From Lentzea sp. NBRC 105346 (lineage in GTDB: Bacteria; Actinomycetota; Actinomycetes; Mycobacteriales; Pseudonocardiaceae), in assembly GCF_030269605.1 (NCBI RefSeq), contig NZ_BSTQ01000011.1, positions 233,962-297,961 of the forward strand: 64,000 nt of DNA, written 5' to 3'. Each line of letters begins with the position of its first letter. Positions within the stretch are counted from its first letter, which is position 1. The notes beneath the pieces are model-generated. The model made no database searches. It saw only the letters and a list, made by a program, of their open reading frames with translations, and had not been told where the DNA came from. A program made the translations under genes and the position numbers. Positions 11,665 to 18,851 of this stretch are shown piece after piece.

Positions 11665-11694
11665 AGAATAGAGGCATCCACAGAGTTATCCACA
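11665..11694 (-). promoter_or_regulatory. Candidate dnaA promoter with DnaA boxes
   Basis: On the minus strand a possible -10 TATTCT (11665-11670) is 17 bases from a -35-like GTGGAT (11688-11693). That -35 is embedded in the consensus DnaA box TTATCCACA (11686-11694), with a second near-box GCATCCACA at 11674-11682. This would fit DnaA autoregulation, which is known in many bacteria; here it is inferred from motif position only. The rest of the 384-bp dnaA-rpmH gap holds no recognisable gene. Confidence 0.45.
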
Positions 11695-11865
11695 ACTGTG
11701 CACGAAACGGTGCGTCGTGTCTGCGTTGTGTGACCGCGTTGTATGTCTGCGCTGCATCACTACTGGGCGGTGGCGGCTCCCACGCCAGGCCCGGCATGCG
11801 CGAGGGATGCACGGTAACAAGGTGCGGCATGCCTCACAAGACGACTTCCGTCGGGGGGCCCCGAT

Positions 11866-11894
11866 TTGGACGTACCTCGTGTGCAAAGTACCCT
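11866..11894 (+). promoter_or_regulatory. Candidate rpmH operon promoter
   Basis: TTGGAC (11866-11871), a 17-base spacer and TACCCT (11889-11894) make a plausible sigma-70-type promoter about 100 bases upstream of rpmH. It is a motif match only. Confidence 0.35.
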
Positions 11895-11996
11895 CGTAAG
11901 GTCTCCCGCTAGCGACGGGCGCCTTTGTCGCGCCTACGTCTCCATGTGACGGGGACAGCCAACGACTTGTAGTAGCAAGCATCGGGAGATTCGACC

Positions 11997-12140
11997 GTGA
12001 GCAAGGGTAAGCGCACCTTCCAGCCCAACAACCGTCGCCGCGCCAAGACGCACGGCTTCCGGCTGCGCATGCGCACCCGCGCGGGCCGTGCCATCCTGGC
12101 CGCGCGCCGCAGCAAGGGCCGTGCCCGCCTGTCCGCCTGA
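11997..12140 (+). CDS. rpmH: 50S ribosomal protein L34
   Basis: A 47-residue, very basic protein (GTG start) that reads SKGKRTFQPNNRRRAKTHGF and ends GRARLSA, as in other actinobacterial L34 proteins. GGGAG lies about ten bases upstream. It is the first gene of the rpmH-rnpA-yidD-yidC-jag operon on the far side of dnaA. Confidence 0.97.
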   Translation: MSKGKRTFQPNNRRRAKTHGFRLRMRTRAGRAILAARRSKGRARLSA

Positions 12141-12163
12141 CCGCGGACGGTAAGCGCAGCGTC

Positions 12164-12508
12164 GTGCTTCCCGCGGCCGCCCGGCTCACCCGCAGCCAGG
12201 ACTTCGGCCTGGTGGTTCGCCGAGGCCGCCGCGCAGGACGGCCCCGGTTGGTCGTCCACGCCCTGACGCCTGACGTGCCCACCTTGGACACCCCGTCCAA
12301 GGTGGGCTTCGTCGTGAGCAAGGCAGTGGGCAACTCCGTAGTGCGACACCGCGTGTCCCGCCGATTGCGGCACGTGGTGAAGCCCCACCTCGAGTCGCTG
12401 CCGCCCGGCACCAACGTGGTCGTCCGGGCACTGGCCGCGGCCGCCTCCGCCACGAGCGCGGAGCTGGACGCCGACTTCTCGTCGGCGCTGCGCAAGGTGT
12501 TGAGATGA
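12164..12508 (+). CDS. rnpA: Ribonuclease P protein component
   Basis: A 114-residue protein subunit of RNase P, which matures the 5' end of tRNAs together with the catalytic RNA. The family signature is GNSVVRHRVSRRLRH at about residues 56-70, with the N-terminal LTRSQDF motif. The start is GTG. It overlaps yidD by four bases. The C-terminus is Ala-rich, as in relatives. Confidence 0.95.
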   Translation: MLPAAARLTRSQDFGLVVRRGRRAGRPRLVVHALTPDVPTLDTPSKVGFVVSKAVGNSVVRHRVSRRLRHVVKPHLESLPPGTNVVVRALAAAASATSAELDADFSSALRKVLR

Positions 12509-12762
12509 CCTCGTTGCCCGCGAAGGCGCTGTTGCTGCCGGTCCACTTCTACCGGCGGTTCATCTCCCCCTTGCTGCCGCCCACCTGCCGTTTCCACCCG
12601 AGCTGCAGCGCGTACGCGGTGGAGGCGTTGAACGTCCACGGTGCGTTGCGCGGATCCTGGCTGACCGTTCGCCGGCTCCTGCGCTGCGGACCCTGGCACC
12701 CTGGAGGCCTGGACCCCGTTCCGCCGAGGCGGCAGGTCCCCGACATTCCCACCGAGGAGTAG
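12505..12762 (+). CDS. yidD: Membrane protein insertion efficiency factor YidD
   Basis: An 85-residue small protein that starts at an ATG overlapping the rnpA stop. The family core is YRRFISPLLPPTCRFHPSCSAYAVEAL with its cysteines, then RLLRCGPWHPGGLDPVP. YidD is a membrane-associated helper for YidC-dependent insertion. It sits four bases ahead of yidC, the usual order. Confidence 0.95.
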   Translation: MTSLPAKALLLPVHFYRRFISPLLPPTCRFHPSCSAYAVEALNVHGALRGSWLTVRRLLRCGPWHPGGLDPVPPRRQVPDIPTEE

Positions 12763-12766
12763 CTCC

Positions 12767-13738
12767 GTGCTCAACTTCATCTACTACCCGGTGTCCTTCA
12801 TCCTCTGGTGTTGGCACTGGGTGTTCGGCCACATCTTCGGTGACTCGAGCGGGATCGCCTGGGCACTGTCGGTCGTCTTCCTCGTCTTCACGCTTCGTGC
12901 CCTGCTCTTCAAGCCGTTCGTCGGCCAGGTGCGCTCCATGCGGAAGATGCAGGAGTTCGCGCCCGAGATGCAGAAGATCAAGAAGAAGTACCCGAACGAC
13001 CGCCAGCGCCAGGCGCAGGAGATGCAGAAGCTCCAGTCCGAGCACGGGGTCAACCCGCTCGGCGGCTGCCTGCCGATGCTCGTGCAGATCCCGGTGTTCA
13101 TCGGTCTGTTCCACGTGCTGCGCTCGTTCAAGCCCGGCTGGGGTGAGGTCTACTTCTTCGACGCCAAGGGTGTCGAGTCGTTCGTCAACGCCAAGCTGTT
13201 CGGCGCGAACCTGTCGACGTTCATGACGATGCCGGAGCAGATGCTCGAGTCGTTCAAGACCGAGCGCGTCTCCGTGATCCTGGTGGCCGTGCCGCTGATG
13301 ATCGTGGCGTCCATCGCGACCCACTTCACCGCCCGCCACTCCGTCGCCCGCCAGACCGAGGCCGCGCTGGAGAACCCGCAGACCGCGATCATGAACAAGC
13401 TGACGCTGTACATCTTCCCGCTGGGTGTGCTCGTCGGTGGCTTCTTCTTCCCGATCGCGATCCTGCTCTACTGGCTGTCCAACAACGCGTGGACGCTCGG
13501 CCAGCAGCACGTGGTCTACAAGAAGATCGACAGCGAAGAGGCGGAGAAGAAGGCCACGACCGCGACCACGCGTCAGGCCCTCGCCCCGAAGCCCGGCCAG
13601 AAGCCGCAGCCGCAGGCGAAGAAGAAGCCCGCCGCGCCTTCGACCGGCGAGACGAACGGGTCCGCCAGCACCGAGATTCCCGGTCTGATCTCAGACCGAT
13701 CCACCGGCAAGAAACCGGGCAGCAAGAAGCGCCGTTGA
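12767..13738 (+). CDS. yidC: Membrane protein insertase YidC (Oxa1 family)
   Basis: A 323-residue insertase that places membrane proteins into the bilayer, alone or with SecYEG. There is no large periplasmic P1 domain, as in other Gram-positive YidC proteins. The first helix is followed by the catalytic-type region with a conserved Arg in LRALLFKPF, a cytoplasmic helical hairpin (MRKMQEFAPEMQKIKKKYP), the helix containing GGCLPMLVQIPVFIGLFHVL, and two more helices to about residue 250. A long Lys/Ala/Pro-rich tail follows. The start is GTG. Confidence 0.96.
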   Translation: MLNFIYYPVSFILWCWHWVFGHIFGDSSGIAWALSVVFLVFTLRALLFKPFVGQVRSMRKMQEFAPEMQKIKKKYPNDRQRQAQEMQKLQSEHGVNPLGGCLPMLVQIPVFIGLFHVLRSFKPGWGEVYFFDAKGVESFVNAKLFGANLSTFMTMPEQMLESFKTERVSVILVAVPLMIVASIATHFTARHSVARQTEAALENPQTAIMNKLTLYIFPLGVLVGGFFFPIAILLYWLSNNAWTLGQQHVVYKKIDSEEAEKKATTATTRQALAPKPGQKPQPQAKKKPAAPSTGETNGSASTEIPGLISDRSTGKKPGSKKRR

Positions 13739-13768
13739 TCGGGCTTACTGCCCCGGAGAGGAGACATC

Positions 13769-14305
13769 GTGTCGGAGACCTTGCAGGCGACCGACGTGGA
13801 CGCGCCTGAGGACGAGTCGCAGGAGTCCCCGTCCCGCACCGAGGATCTGCTCGTGCGGGAAGGCGACATCGCCGGCGACTACCTCGAGCGTCTGCTCGAC
13901 CTGCTCGACTACGACGGCGACATCGACCTGGACGTCGAAGGCGGGCGCGCGATCGTCAGCATCGACGGCGGCGAAGACCTGACCAAGCTGGTCGGTCCGC
14001 GCGGCAACGTCCTGGAGTCGCTGCAGGAGCTGACCCGCCTGGCGGTCCAGCAGGAGACGGGCGTGCGCAGCCGCCTGATGCTGGACATCGCCCACTGGCG
14101 TGCCGACCGCCGCGGCGAGCTCGCGGAGCTCGGCCGCTCCACGGCGGAGAAGGTCCTAGCCTCGGGCGAGCGTGCGCGCCTGCACCCGATGACCCCGTTC
14201 GAGCGCAAGGTCGTGCACGACGCCGTCGCGCCGATCGCGGGCGTGCACAGCGAGTCGGAGGGCGAGGAGCCGCAGCGCCGTGTGGTGATCTTCCCCAAGG
14301 ACTGA
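13769..14305 (+). CDS. jag: Jag/KhpB-type RNA-binding protein (KH and R3H domains)
   Basis: A 178-residue protein with a KH-like domain (residues about 35-95, LVGPRGNVLESLQELTRLAV) and a C-terminal R3H domain (about 110-170, LHPMTPFERKVVHDAV). It lacks the N-terminal Jag-N domain, as usual in actinobacteria. It is thought to bind RNA and affect cell division and envelope growth. The start is GTG. It is the last gene of the operon; rsmG, parA and parB, which usually follow, are missing. Confidence 0.92.
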   Translation: MSETLQATDVDAPEDESQESPSRTEDLLVREGDIAGDYLERLLDLLDYDGDIDLDVEGGRAIVSIDGGEDLTKLVGPRGNVLESLQELTRLAVQQETGVRSRLMLDIAHWRADRRGELAELGRSTAEKVLASGERARLHPMTPFERKVVHDAVAPIAGVHSESEGEEPQRRVVIFPKD

Positions 14306-14319
14306 CGCTCGGTTCTGCC

Positions 14320-14359
14320 GAACGGCCCCTCGGTTTCACGTGAAACCGAGGGGCCGTTC
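14320..14359. terminator. Long perfect hairpin ending the jag operon
   Basis: A perfect 20-bp inverted repeat with no spacer; the left arm starts GAACGGCCCCTCGG and the right arm mirrors it. It begins 15 bases after the jag stop and is followed by TCTCTTTGCC. The stem is strong enough to act as a terminator. Its centre is a parS site. Confidence 0.8.
14333..14346. other. parS: parS centromere site
   Basis: GTTTCACGTGAAAC exactly matches the 14-bp core of the conserved bacterial parS (ParB/Spo0J binding site) known in Streptomyces, Bacillus and others. It lies about 4 kb from oriC, where parS sites cluster. I found no second exact copy in the window. Confidence 0.9.
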
Positions 14360-14416
14360 TCTTTGCCTCTGCAGAAGCGTGAACCGTGGGTGCGGCGGGT
14401 TGAGGACTCGCCTGGG

Positions 14417-14524
14417 CCGGATTGTCGGACCGTGACGCTACGGTCGGCTGGGGGTGTGTCGACGCGCTGGCGGTTGTGAGCTGCCCCCGTATCTCAGGCT
14501 AGTGAGGGGGACCGACAGTTCCGG
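14417..14524. repeat. MITE-like unit 1
   Basis: A 108-bp unit bounded by imperfect terminal inverted repeats, CCGGATTGTCGGACC at the left and ACCGACAGTTCCGG at the right. It has no coding potential that I trust. It is nearly the same as the unit at 14603-14709, including the internal CTACGGTCGGCTGGGGGTG and GGTTGTGAGCTGCCCCCGTAT. No transposase is nearby. Confidence 0.65.
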
Positions 14525-14602
14525 GGGCAGCGGCTCGGGGCGCGGGAACGTCAGGCTCAGGGGGCCGGGCGGTAAGACTCGCGCGGGACGGTTGGTGTGG
14601 GG

Positions 14603-14709
14603 CCGGAATTGTCGGAGGCTGGCGCTACGGTCGGCTGGGGGTGTGTCGGCGCGCGGCGGTTGTGAGCTGCCCCCGTATCCAGGCTAGCGAGTGGGACCGA
14701 CAGTTCCGG
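14603..14709. repeat. MITE-like unit 2
   Basis: A second, direct copy of the previous unit (107 bp), bounded by CCGGAATTGTCGGAGG and ACCGACAGTTCCGG and differing by scattered substitutions and single-base indels. The 78 bp between units hold nothing recognisable. The end motif recurs elsewhere in the window as GGTCTGACARTTC. Confidence 0.65.
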
Positions 14710-14756
14710 GATCGGCGACCGCGCCGAACGTGGGCACGTACGGGACCGGCACGAAG

Positions 14757-14897
14757 CTGGCGACCACGCACGGGACCGGCAGCCAAACGAGCGAGCACGT
14801 ACGGAACCGGCAGCCAACCAAGCAACCACGCACGAGACCGGCAGCCAACCAAGCAACCACGCACGAGACCGGCACAAAAGCTGGCGACCACGCACCC
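14757..14897. repeat. Tandem 30-34-bp repeats (family R1)
   Basis: About four and a half degenerate units built on CAACCACGCACGAGACCGGC followed by AGCCAACCAAG. Related units occur at 52530-52593 and, reversed, at 63841-63917. The units abut without unique spacers, so this is not a CRISPR array. Confidence 0.7.
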
Positions 14898-14931
14898 AGA
14901 GTGGGGCGCGTCTGGTGGGCACGTACGGAAG

Positions 14932-15048
14932 CGATTGGGGCTTGACTTGGGGTGCGGCGTGGTAGCCCTTGTCGGGCCGGCAGATCTTGCATCTGCCGGC
15001 GGAGCCGGCCCACCACGCCGCGAGGGGCCCCAAGTCAAGCCCCAATCG
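14932..15048. repeat. Nested 117-bp palindromic element
   Basis: The outer 21-bp arms CGATTGGGGCTTGACTTGGGG (14932-14952) and its exact complement (15028-15048) enclose a second pair (GCGGCGTGGT with ACCACGCCGC, 14954-14963 and 15012-15021). At the centre is a hairpin with GCCGGCAGAT and ATCTGCCGGC arms (14976-14985, 14991-15000) and a five-base loop. It could fold into a long cruciform or RNA stem. It holds no gene. Confidence 0.8.
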
Positions 15049-15089
15049 CGGCGCCGAAGGCGCCCCCGGAAGACGCAGCGCCCCACGAC
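15006..15089 (+). repeat. Dispersed repeat R2, left copy
   Basis: This 84-bp stretch, covering the right half of the palindromic element and its flank, is identical to the reverse complement of 63917-64000. The window ends inside the second copy, so the repeat may be longer. Confidence 0.9.
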
Positions 15090-15134
15090 CCGCAACCCAC
15101 GTGGACCGCAAAGTGGACCGCAAAAACGAGAGCC

Positions 15135-15977
15135 TCAGTCCAGCAGTAGCTTGCCAAGACGGCGCGCCGCCACCACGACCCCCACAGCAGCCATGATGGC
15201 GAAGTACGCGACGTGGCCGAGCATGGACCAGCCGACTACGCCCGTCGTCAGGCCGCGCATGAGTTCGATGGCGTGGTAGAGCGGCGTCCAGCTGACCACG
15301 GTGCCCACCACGGACGGGTAGACCGACAGCGGGTAGAACGTGGTGGAGAACAGGAACAGCGGCATGATCGCCAGCTGCACCAGGTCGAAGTCCTGCCACG
15401 AGCGCATGAACGTGGTCGCCGCCATGCCGACCGCGGCGAACGCGAAGGCGACCAGTAGGGCAACGGGGAGCGCTAGCAGCGCCCACGGCGAGGTGATGAG
15501 GCCCATGCCCAGCATCACGGCCAGGAAGCCCGCCGAGTACAGGCCGCCGCGCAGCAGGGCCCACGCGATCTCGCCGATCGCGATGTCCAGCGGGCCCAGC
15601 GGCGTGGCCAGCATGGCGTCGTAGAGCTTGGCGTACTTGAACTTGAAGAAGACGTTGAACGTCGCGTCGTACACGGCGCCGTTCATCGCGGAGGCGGCGA
15701 GCAGTGCGGGGGCGACGAAAGCCGCGTAGGTGATCGGGTGGCCGCCTGGGCCGATCACGTTGGGCACCATCTGGCCGAAGCCCAGGCCCAGCGAGAACAG
15801 GAACAGCACGGGTTCGACCGCGCCGGAGAACAGCACGAACCACGCGCGGCGGTTCACCAGGGCGGCGCGTTCGACCAGCTTGCTCGCCCGGCCCGCGTAC
15901 AGGCCCGGCGGGATGACCCGCCACAGCAGGCCGTTGCTGGTGCGGGCGGCGTCGGTGCGTTCGATGGTCTGCGTCAT
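15135..15977 (-). CDS. ABC-2 type transporter permease
   Basis: A 280-residue integral membrane protein with about six hydrophobic segments (AWFVLFSGAVEPVLFLFSLG, AFVAPALLAASAM, and others) and the ABC-2 family loop FFKFKYAKLYDAMLATPLGPLDIAIGE. It is the last gene of a three-gene exporter operon, starting one base after the stop of the upstream paralogous permease. Such DrrB/NodJ-type permeases form a heterodimeric exporter with the shared ATPase; the substrate (drug, lipid or polysaccharide) cannot be told from sequence. Confidence 0.9.
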   Translation of the reverse strand: MTQTIERTDAARTSNGLLWRVIPPGLYAGRASKLVERAALVNRRAWFVLFSGAVEPVLFLFSLGLGFGQMVPNVIGPGGHPITYAAFVAPALLAASAMNGAVYDATFNVFFKFKYAKLYDAMLATPLGPLDIAIGEIAWALLRGGLYSAGFLAVMLGMGLITSPWALLALPVALLVAFAFAAVGMAATTFMRSWQDFDLVQLAIMPLFLFSTTFYPLSVYPSVVGTVVSWTPLYHAIELMRGLTTGVVGWSMLGHVAYFAIMAAVGVVVAARRLGKLLLD

Positions 15978-15978
15978 G

Positions 15979-16776
15979 TCACATCGCCAGCCTGCGGTGG
16001 AAGTACTTGCGGGCGAGAACGATGCCGACCGCGGTCAGCACCGCCAGGAACGCGACGTGGCCCAGCGCCGGCAAAAAGCCCAGCGTGCCGAACGTCGCGC
16101 CGCGCGCCAGTTCGATGCCGTGCCACGCGGGCGTGATCCAGACCAGCGGCTCCAGCCAGTCCGGCAGTTGGCTGACCGGGAAGAACGCGCCGGTGAAGAG
16201 GGTCATCGGCATCAGCACGAAGCGGAAGATGGTGTTGAAGCTGTCCGGTTTGTCCAACGTCGCCGAGAAAGCCACGATCGGCGCGCTGAACGCCATGCCC
16301 GCGAGCGTCGCGAACGGCAGCGCCAGCAGCACACCGGGTCCGCTGACCGCGCCCAGCAGGGCAGCGATCACCAGGAACACCGCGCACCCGCTCAGCAGCC
16401 GACCGACGATCCAGATCAGCTGGCCGTACAGCACCTGCGCCGGCGTGATCGGGGTCGCGACGATGCCGATGAACGTCTTCTGCCAGATGAACGCCGACAG
16501 GATCGCGTAGGTCGACTCGAACGTGGCGTTCTGGATCGCGGTGATCACCACCAGCGCCGGCGCGAGGTACTGGACGTACGGCACGCCGCCGGTGATCTCC
16601 GACGGCTGCACCTGCGAGCCGAAACCGATCCCGATCGCCACGAGGAACAGCACGGGCTGCAGGAAGTTCGAGATGACCGTGGCGCGCCAGTTGCGGCGGT
16701 ACCACGCCCAGTGCTTCTCCACGCACAGCCACGCGGCGTGCAGCGGGGAGAGGACACGCCCAGTAGGAACGGTCAT
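15979..16776 (-). CDS. ABC-2 type transporter permease
   Basis: A 265-residue permease, a distant paralog of the following gene product. The six membrane segments include ATVISNFLQPVLFLVAIGIGFG and VPYVQYLAPALVVITAIQNATF; the ABC-2 loop is IWQKTFIGIVATPITPAQVLYG. The ATG at 16776 overlaps the ATPase stop by one base (TGATG), so translation is coupled. With the ATPase and the second permease it forms a probable efflux pump. Confidence 0.9.
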   Translation of the reverse strand: MTVPTGRVLSPLHAAWLCVEKHWAWYRRNWRATVISNFLQPVLFLVAIGIGFGSQVQPSEITGGVPYVQYLAPALVVITAIQNATFESTYAILSAFIWQKTFIGIVATPITPAQVLYGQLIWIVGRLLSGCAVFLVIAALLGAVSGPGVLLALPFATLAGMAFSAPIVAFSATLDKPDSFNTIFRFVLMPMTLFTGAFFPVSQLPDWLEPLVWITPAWHGIELARGATFGTLGFLPALGHVAFLAVLTAVGIVLARKYFHRRLAM

Positions 16777-17690
16777 CAGTCCACCAACGTCCTGCCGGTC
16801 AACCGGAGGAACACGTCCTCCAGGCTGCTGCGGCGCACCAGCGACGCCACCGGGTTGATGCCTCGCGCGTGCACGGCCTGCAAAGCGGCCTCGCCGTCCG
16901 CCGCGTACAGCAGCACGCGGTCCGGCAGCACCTCGACGCGCTCGGCGAGATCGTCCAGCACGGGCGGCTCGGAACCGGGCTGGAACCGCAGCTCCAGCAC
17001 CTCGCGCGTGGAGTACCGGCTGATCAGCTCACTCGGTGAGCCCTCGGCGGCGATGCGGCCGCCGTCCATCACAACGAGGCGGTCGCACAGTTGCTCGGCC
17101 TCGTCCATGTAGTGCGTGGTGATGATGAGCGTGACGCCGTCCTGCTTGAGCCGGAACAGCCGGTCCCACAGCAGGTGCCGCGCCTGCGGGTCGAGGCCGG
17201 TGGTCGGCTCGTCGAGCAGCAGCAGTTCCGGGTCGTTGACCAGCGACCGCGCGATGGTCAGCCGGCGCTTCATACCGCCGGACAGCGGCTCCACCTCGTC
17301 GTTCGCCCGGTCGGTGAGCTGCGCGAACTCCATCAGCTCGGCCGCCTTTGCCCGCACGTGCGCCCGCGAGAGCCCGAAGTACCGCCCGTACACCTGCAGG
17401 TTCTGCCGCACCGTCAGCTCGGTGTCGAGGTTGTCGAGCTGCGGCACCACCCCGATCCGCGCCCGGATCTTCGGCCCGTCGACGTCCGGATCCATCCCGA
17501 GCACGGTGAGGTCGCCGGAGGTCCGCCCGGACACGCAGGCGATCATCCGCATGGTCGACGACTTGCCCGCGCCGTTGGGGCCGAGAAAGCCGAACGCCTC
17601 ACCACGGCGCACTTCGACGTCGATGCCGCGGACGGCTTCGAACGTGCCGAAGTGCTTGGTCAGGGCCTTGGCTTGGACGAGGGGGCTCAC
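16776..17690 (-). CDS. ABC transporter ATP-binding protein (DrrA/NodI type)
   Basis: An ATPase subunit of about 304 residues. From the chosen GTG, Walker A GPNGAGKSS lies near residue 40, the signature LSGGMKRRL and Walker B LLLLDEPTTGLD in the middle, and the switch His in TTHYMDEAEQ. The roughly 70-residue extension after the ATPase fold is typical of DrrA-type exporters. The frame is open to a TTG at 17720; neither start has a clear ribosome site, and the GTG at 17690 gives the family-like N-terminus. GGTCTGACAATTC lies just upstream (17711-17723). Confidence 0.93.
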   Translation of the reverse strand: MSPLVQAKALTKHFGTFEAVRGIDVEVRRGEAFGFLGPNGAGKSSTMRMIACVSGRTSGDLTVLGMDPDVDGPKIRARIGVVPQLDNLDTELTVRQNLQVYGRYFGLSRAHVRAKAAELMEFAQLTDRANDEVEPLSGGMKRRLTIARSLVNDPELLLLDEPTTGLDPQARHLLWDRLFRLKQDGVTLIITTHYMDEAEQLCDRLVVMDGGRIAAEGSPSELISRYSTREVLELRFQPGSEPPVLDDLAERVEVLPDRVLLYAADGEAALQAVHARGINPVASLVRRSSLEDVFLRLTGRTLVD

Positions 17691-17752
17691 GGTGCCGACG
17701 ATAACTGTGAGGTCTGACAATTCTCATCGCGTTTTCCGAGTAGACCCACAGA

Positions 17753-18346
17753 ATGCCAACCATGGGGATCGAAGTTCGCTGGCCCGACGAGGCCGATGAG
17801 AAGATGCGCGACGAGGTACACGCGGTGTTTCACGCCGTGGTCGCCGCCGGTGGCGCGATCGGCTTCCACGAGCCACCCGGCCGCGAGCTCGTCAACGCCT
17901 GGCTCGACGAGACGCTGAAACACGTTCGCGCGGGTGAGGCCGCACTGGCCGCGGCGACCGTCGACGGCGAGGTCGCCGCGCTCGGGCTGTGGCGGCGCGG
18001 CCGGTCCGCGGTCCACCACAACGCCGCCGAGATCCAGAAGGTGATGGCGCACCCGGCCCGTCGCGGCCTCGGCCTGGGCCGGCTCGTCATGAGCGCGCTC
18101 GTCGAGAACGCCCGTGCCGCCGGCCTGGAAGTGCTCTCGCTCTACACGAGGGGCAACAACCACGGGGCGATCGAGCTCTACGAGAGCGTCGGGTTCCAGG
18201 AGTGCGGCCGGATCCCGAACCTGCTGGCCGTCGGCGACGAGCGGTGGGACGAGGTGTGGATGTACCTCACGCTCGGCTACCGGCCCGAGGTCGTTCTGCA
18301 CGGTTCGTCCCCTGGCGGGAACGGATGGTCACCTCGCAGAGCGTGA
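17753..18346 (+). CDS. GNAT family N-acetyltransferase
   Basis: A 197-residue acyl-CoA transferase. The acetyl-CoA pyrophosphate loop is HPARRGLGLGRLVMSALVENA and the C-terminal GNAT strand-helix is SLYTRGNNHGAIELYESVGFQECG. The substrate is unknown. It diverges from the ABC exporter operon. ATGs at 17753 and 17762 are both possible starts. A perfect hairpin lies 78 bases after the stop. Confidence 0.88.
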   Translation: MPTMGIEVRWPDEADEKMRDEVHAVFHAVVAAGGAIGFHEPPGRELVNAWLDETLKHVRAGEAALAAATVDGEVAALGLWRRGRSAVHHNAAEIQKVMAHPARRGLGLGRLVMSALVENARAAGLEVLSLYTRGNNHGAIELYESVGFQECGRIPNLLAVGDERWDEVWMYLTLGYRPEVVLHGSSPGGNGWSPRRA

Positions 18347-18423
18347 CCACCCGATCGTGGTCGGGATGTAGCTGAAAGATGCACTCCATTTGGGGGTAAA
18401 TGTCTATCCCACGGGGAAGTAGA

Positions 18424-18457
18424 CCGGCCCTGCATCCGGGCGCGGATGCAGGGCCGG
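18424..18457. terminator. Perfect 14-bp hairpin after the GNAT gene
   Basis: CCGGCCCTGCATCC (18424-18437) and its exact complement (18444-18457) enclose a six-base loop. No T-tract follows, so it would be an I-shaped terminator of the kind common in actinobacteria. Confidence 0.6.
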
Positions 18458-18515
18458 GATCACTCGTTCGGGCCGAGAAGATGCGTGAACCCGGCCGGTC
18501 GACCACGGTGACCGC

Positions 18516-18809
18516 ATGCGCATGATCCTCGCCGCCGCCGCCTCGGCCCTGCTGTTCACCGTCCCCGCGGCCCACGCCGCCACGATCATGCCCGACCTCG
18601 TCGGCAAGGGTCTGGACACCGCATACGCACAGTTCAGCCAGGACACGAAGATCACCACGATCGACGCCACGGGAGCCGGGCGGATCGTGCTGATGCCGAG
18701 CAACTGGAAGGTCTGCGCCCACGATCCCCGAGCAGGTGCGTTCCTCTTCCCGGGAGCGATCGTGACGTTCGTGGTCGTGAAGAACGAGGAGAAGTGCGCG
18801 AGCGCGTGA
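18516..18809 (+). CDS. Small secreted PASTA-like protein
   Basis: A 97-residue protein with a signal peptide (residues 1-21, cut after AHA). The mature part MPDLVGKGLDTAYAQF resembles the start of a PASTA domain, the muropeptide-binding module of PknB kinases. Two cysteines (in WKVCAHDPR and EKCASA) could form a disulfide. It ends with the strand VTFVVV expected of PASTA. There is no kinase nearby. Function is unknown beyond a probable extracellular ligand-binding role. Confidence 0.75.
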   Translation: MRMILAAAASALLFTVPAAHAATIMPDLVGKGLDTAYAQFSQDTKITTIDATGAGRIVLMPSNWKVCAHDPRAGAFLFPGAIVTFVVVKNEEKCASA

Positions 18810-18842
18810 ACGGCCCGGCACCACGCGGGCGCCGGGCCGTTC
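18808..18842. terminator. Bidirectional terminator hairpin
   Basis: GAACGGCCCGGC (18808-18819) pairs with GCCGGGCCGTTC (18831-18842), lying between the convergent PASTA-like gene and ndk and overlapping the former's stop codon. Confidence 0.75.
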
Positions 18843-18851
18843 GGAAACAGC

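Noticed and set aside
14757..14897. A possible CRISPR array
   Set aside because: Units are degenerate and contiguous, there are no unique spacers and no cas genes in the window.
14557..15924. A minus-strand frame running from the exporter permease into the repeat region
   Set aside because: It is out of frame with the permease, and most of it is translated tandem repeat (repeating CRSRAW-type words).
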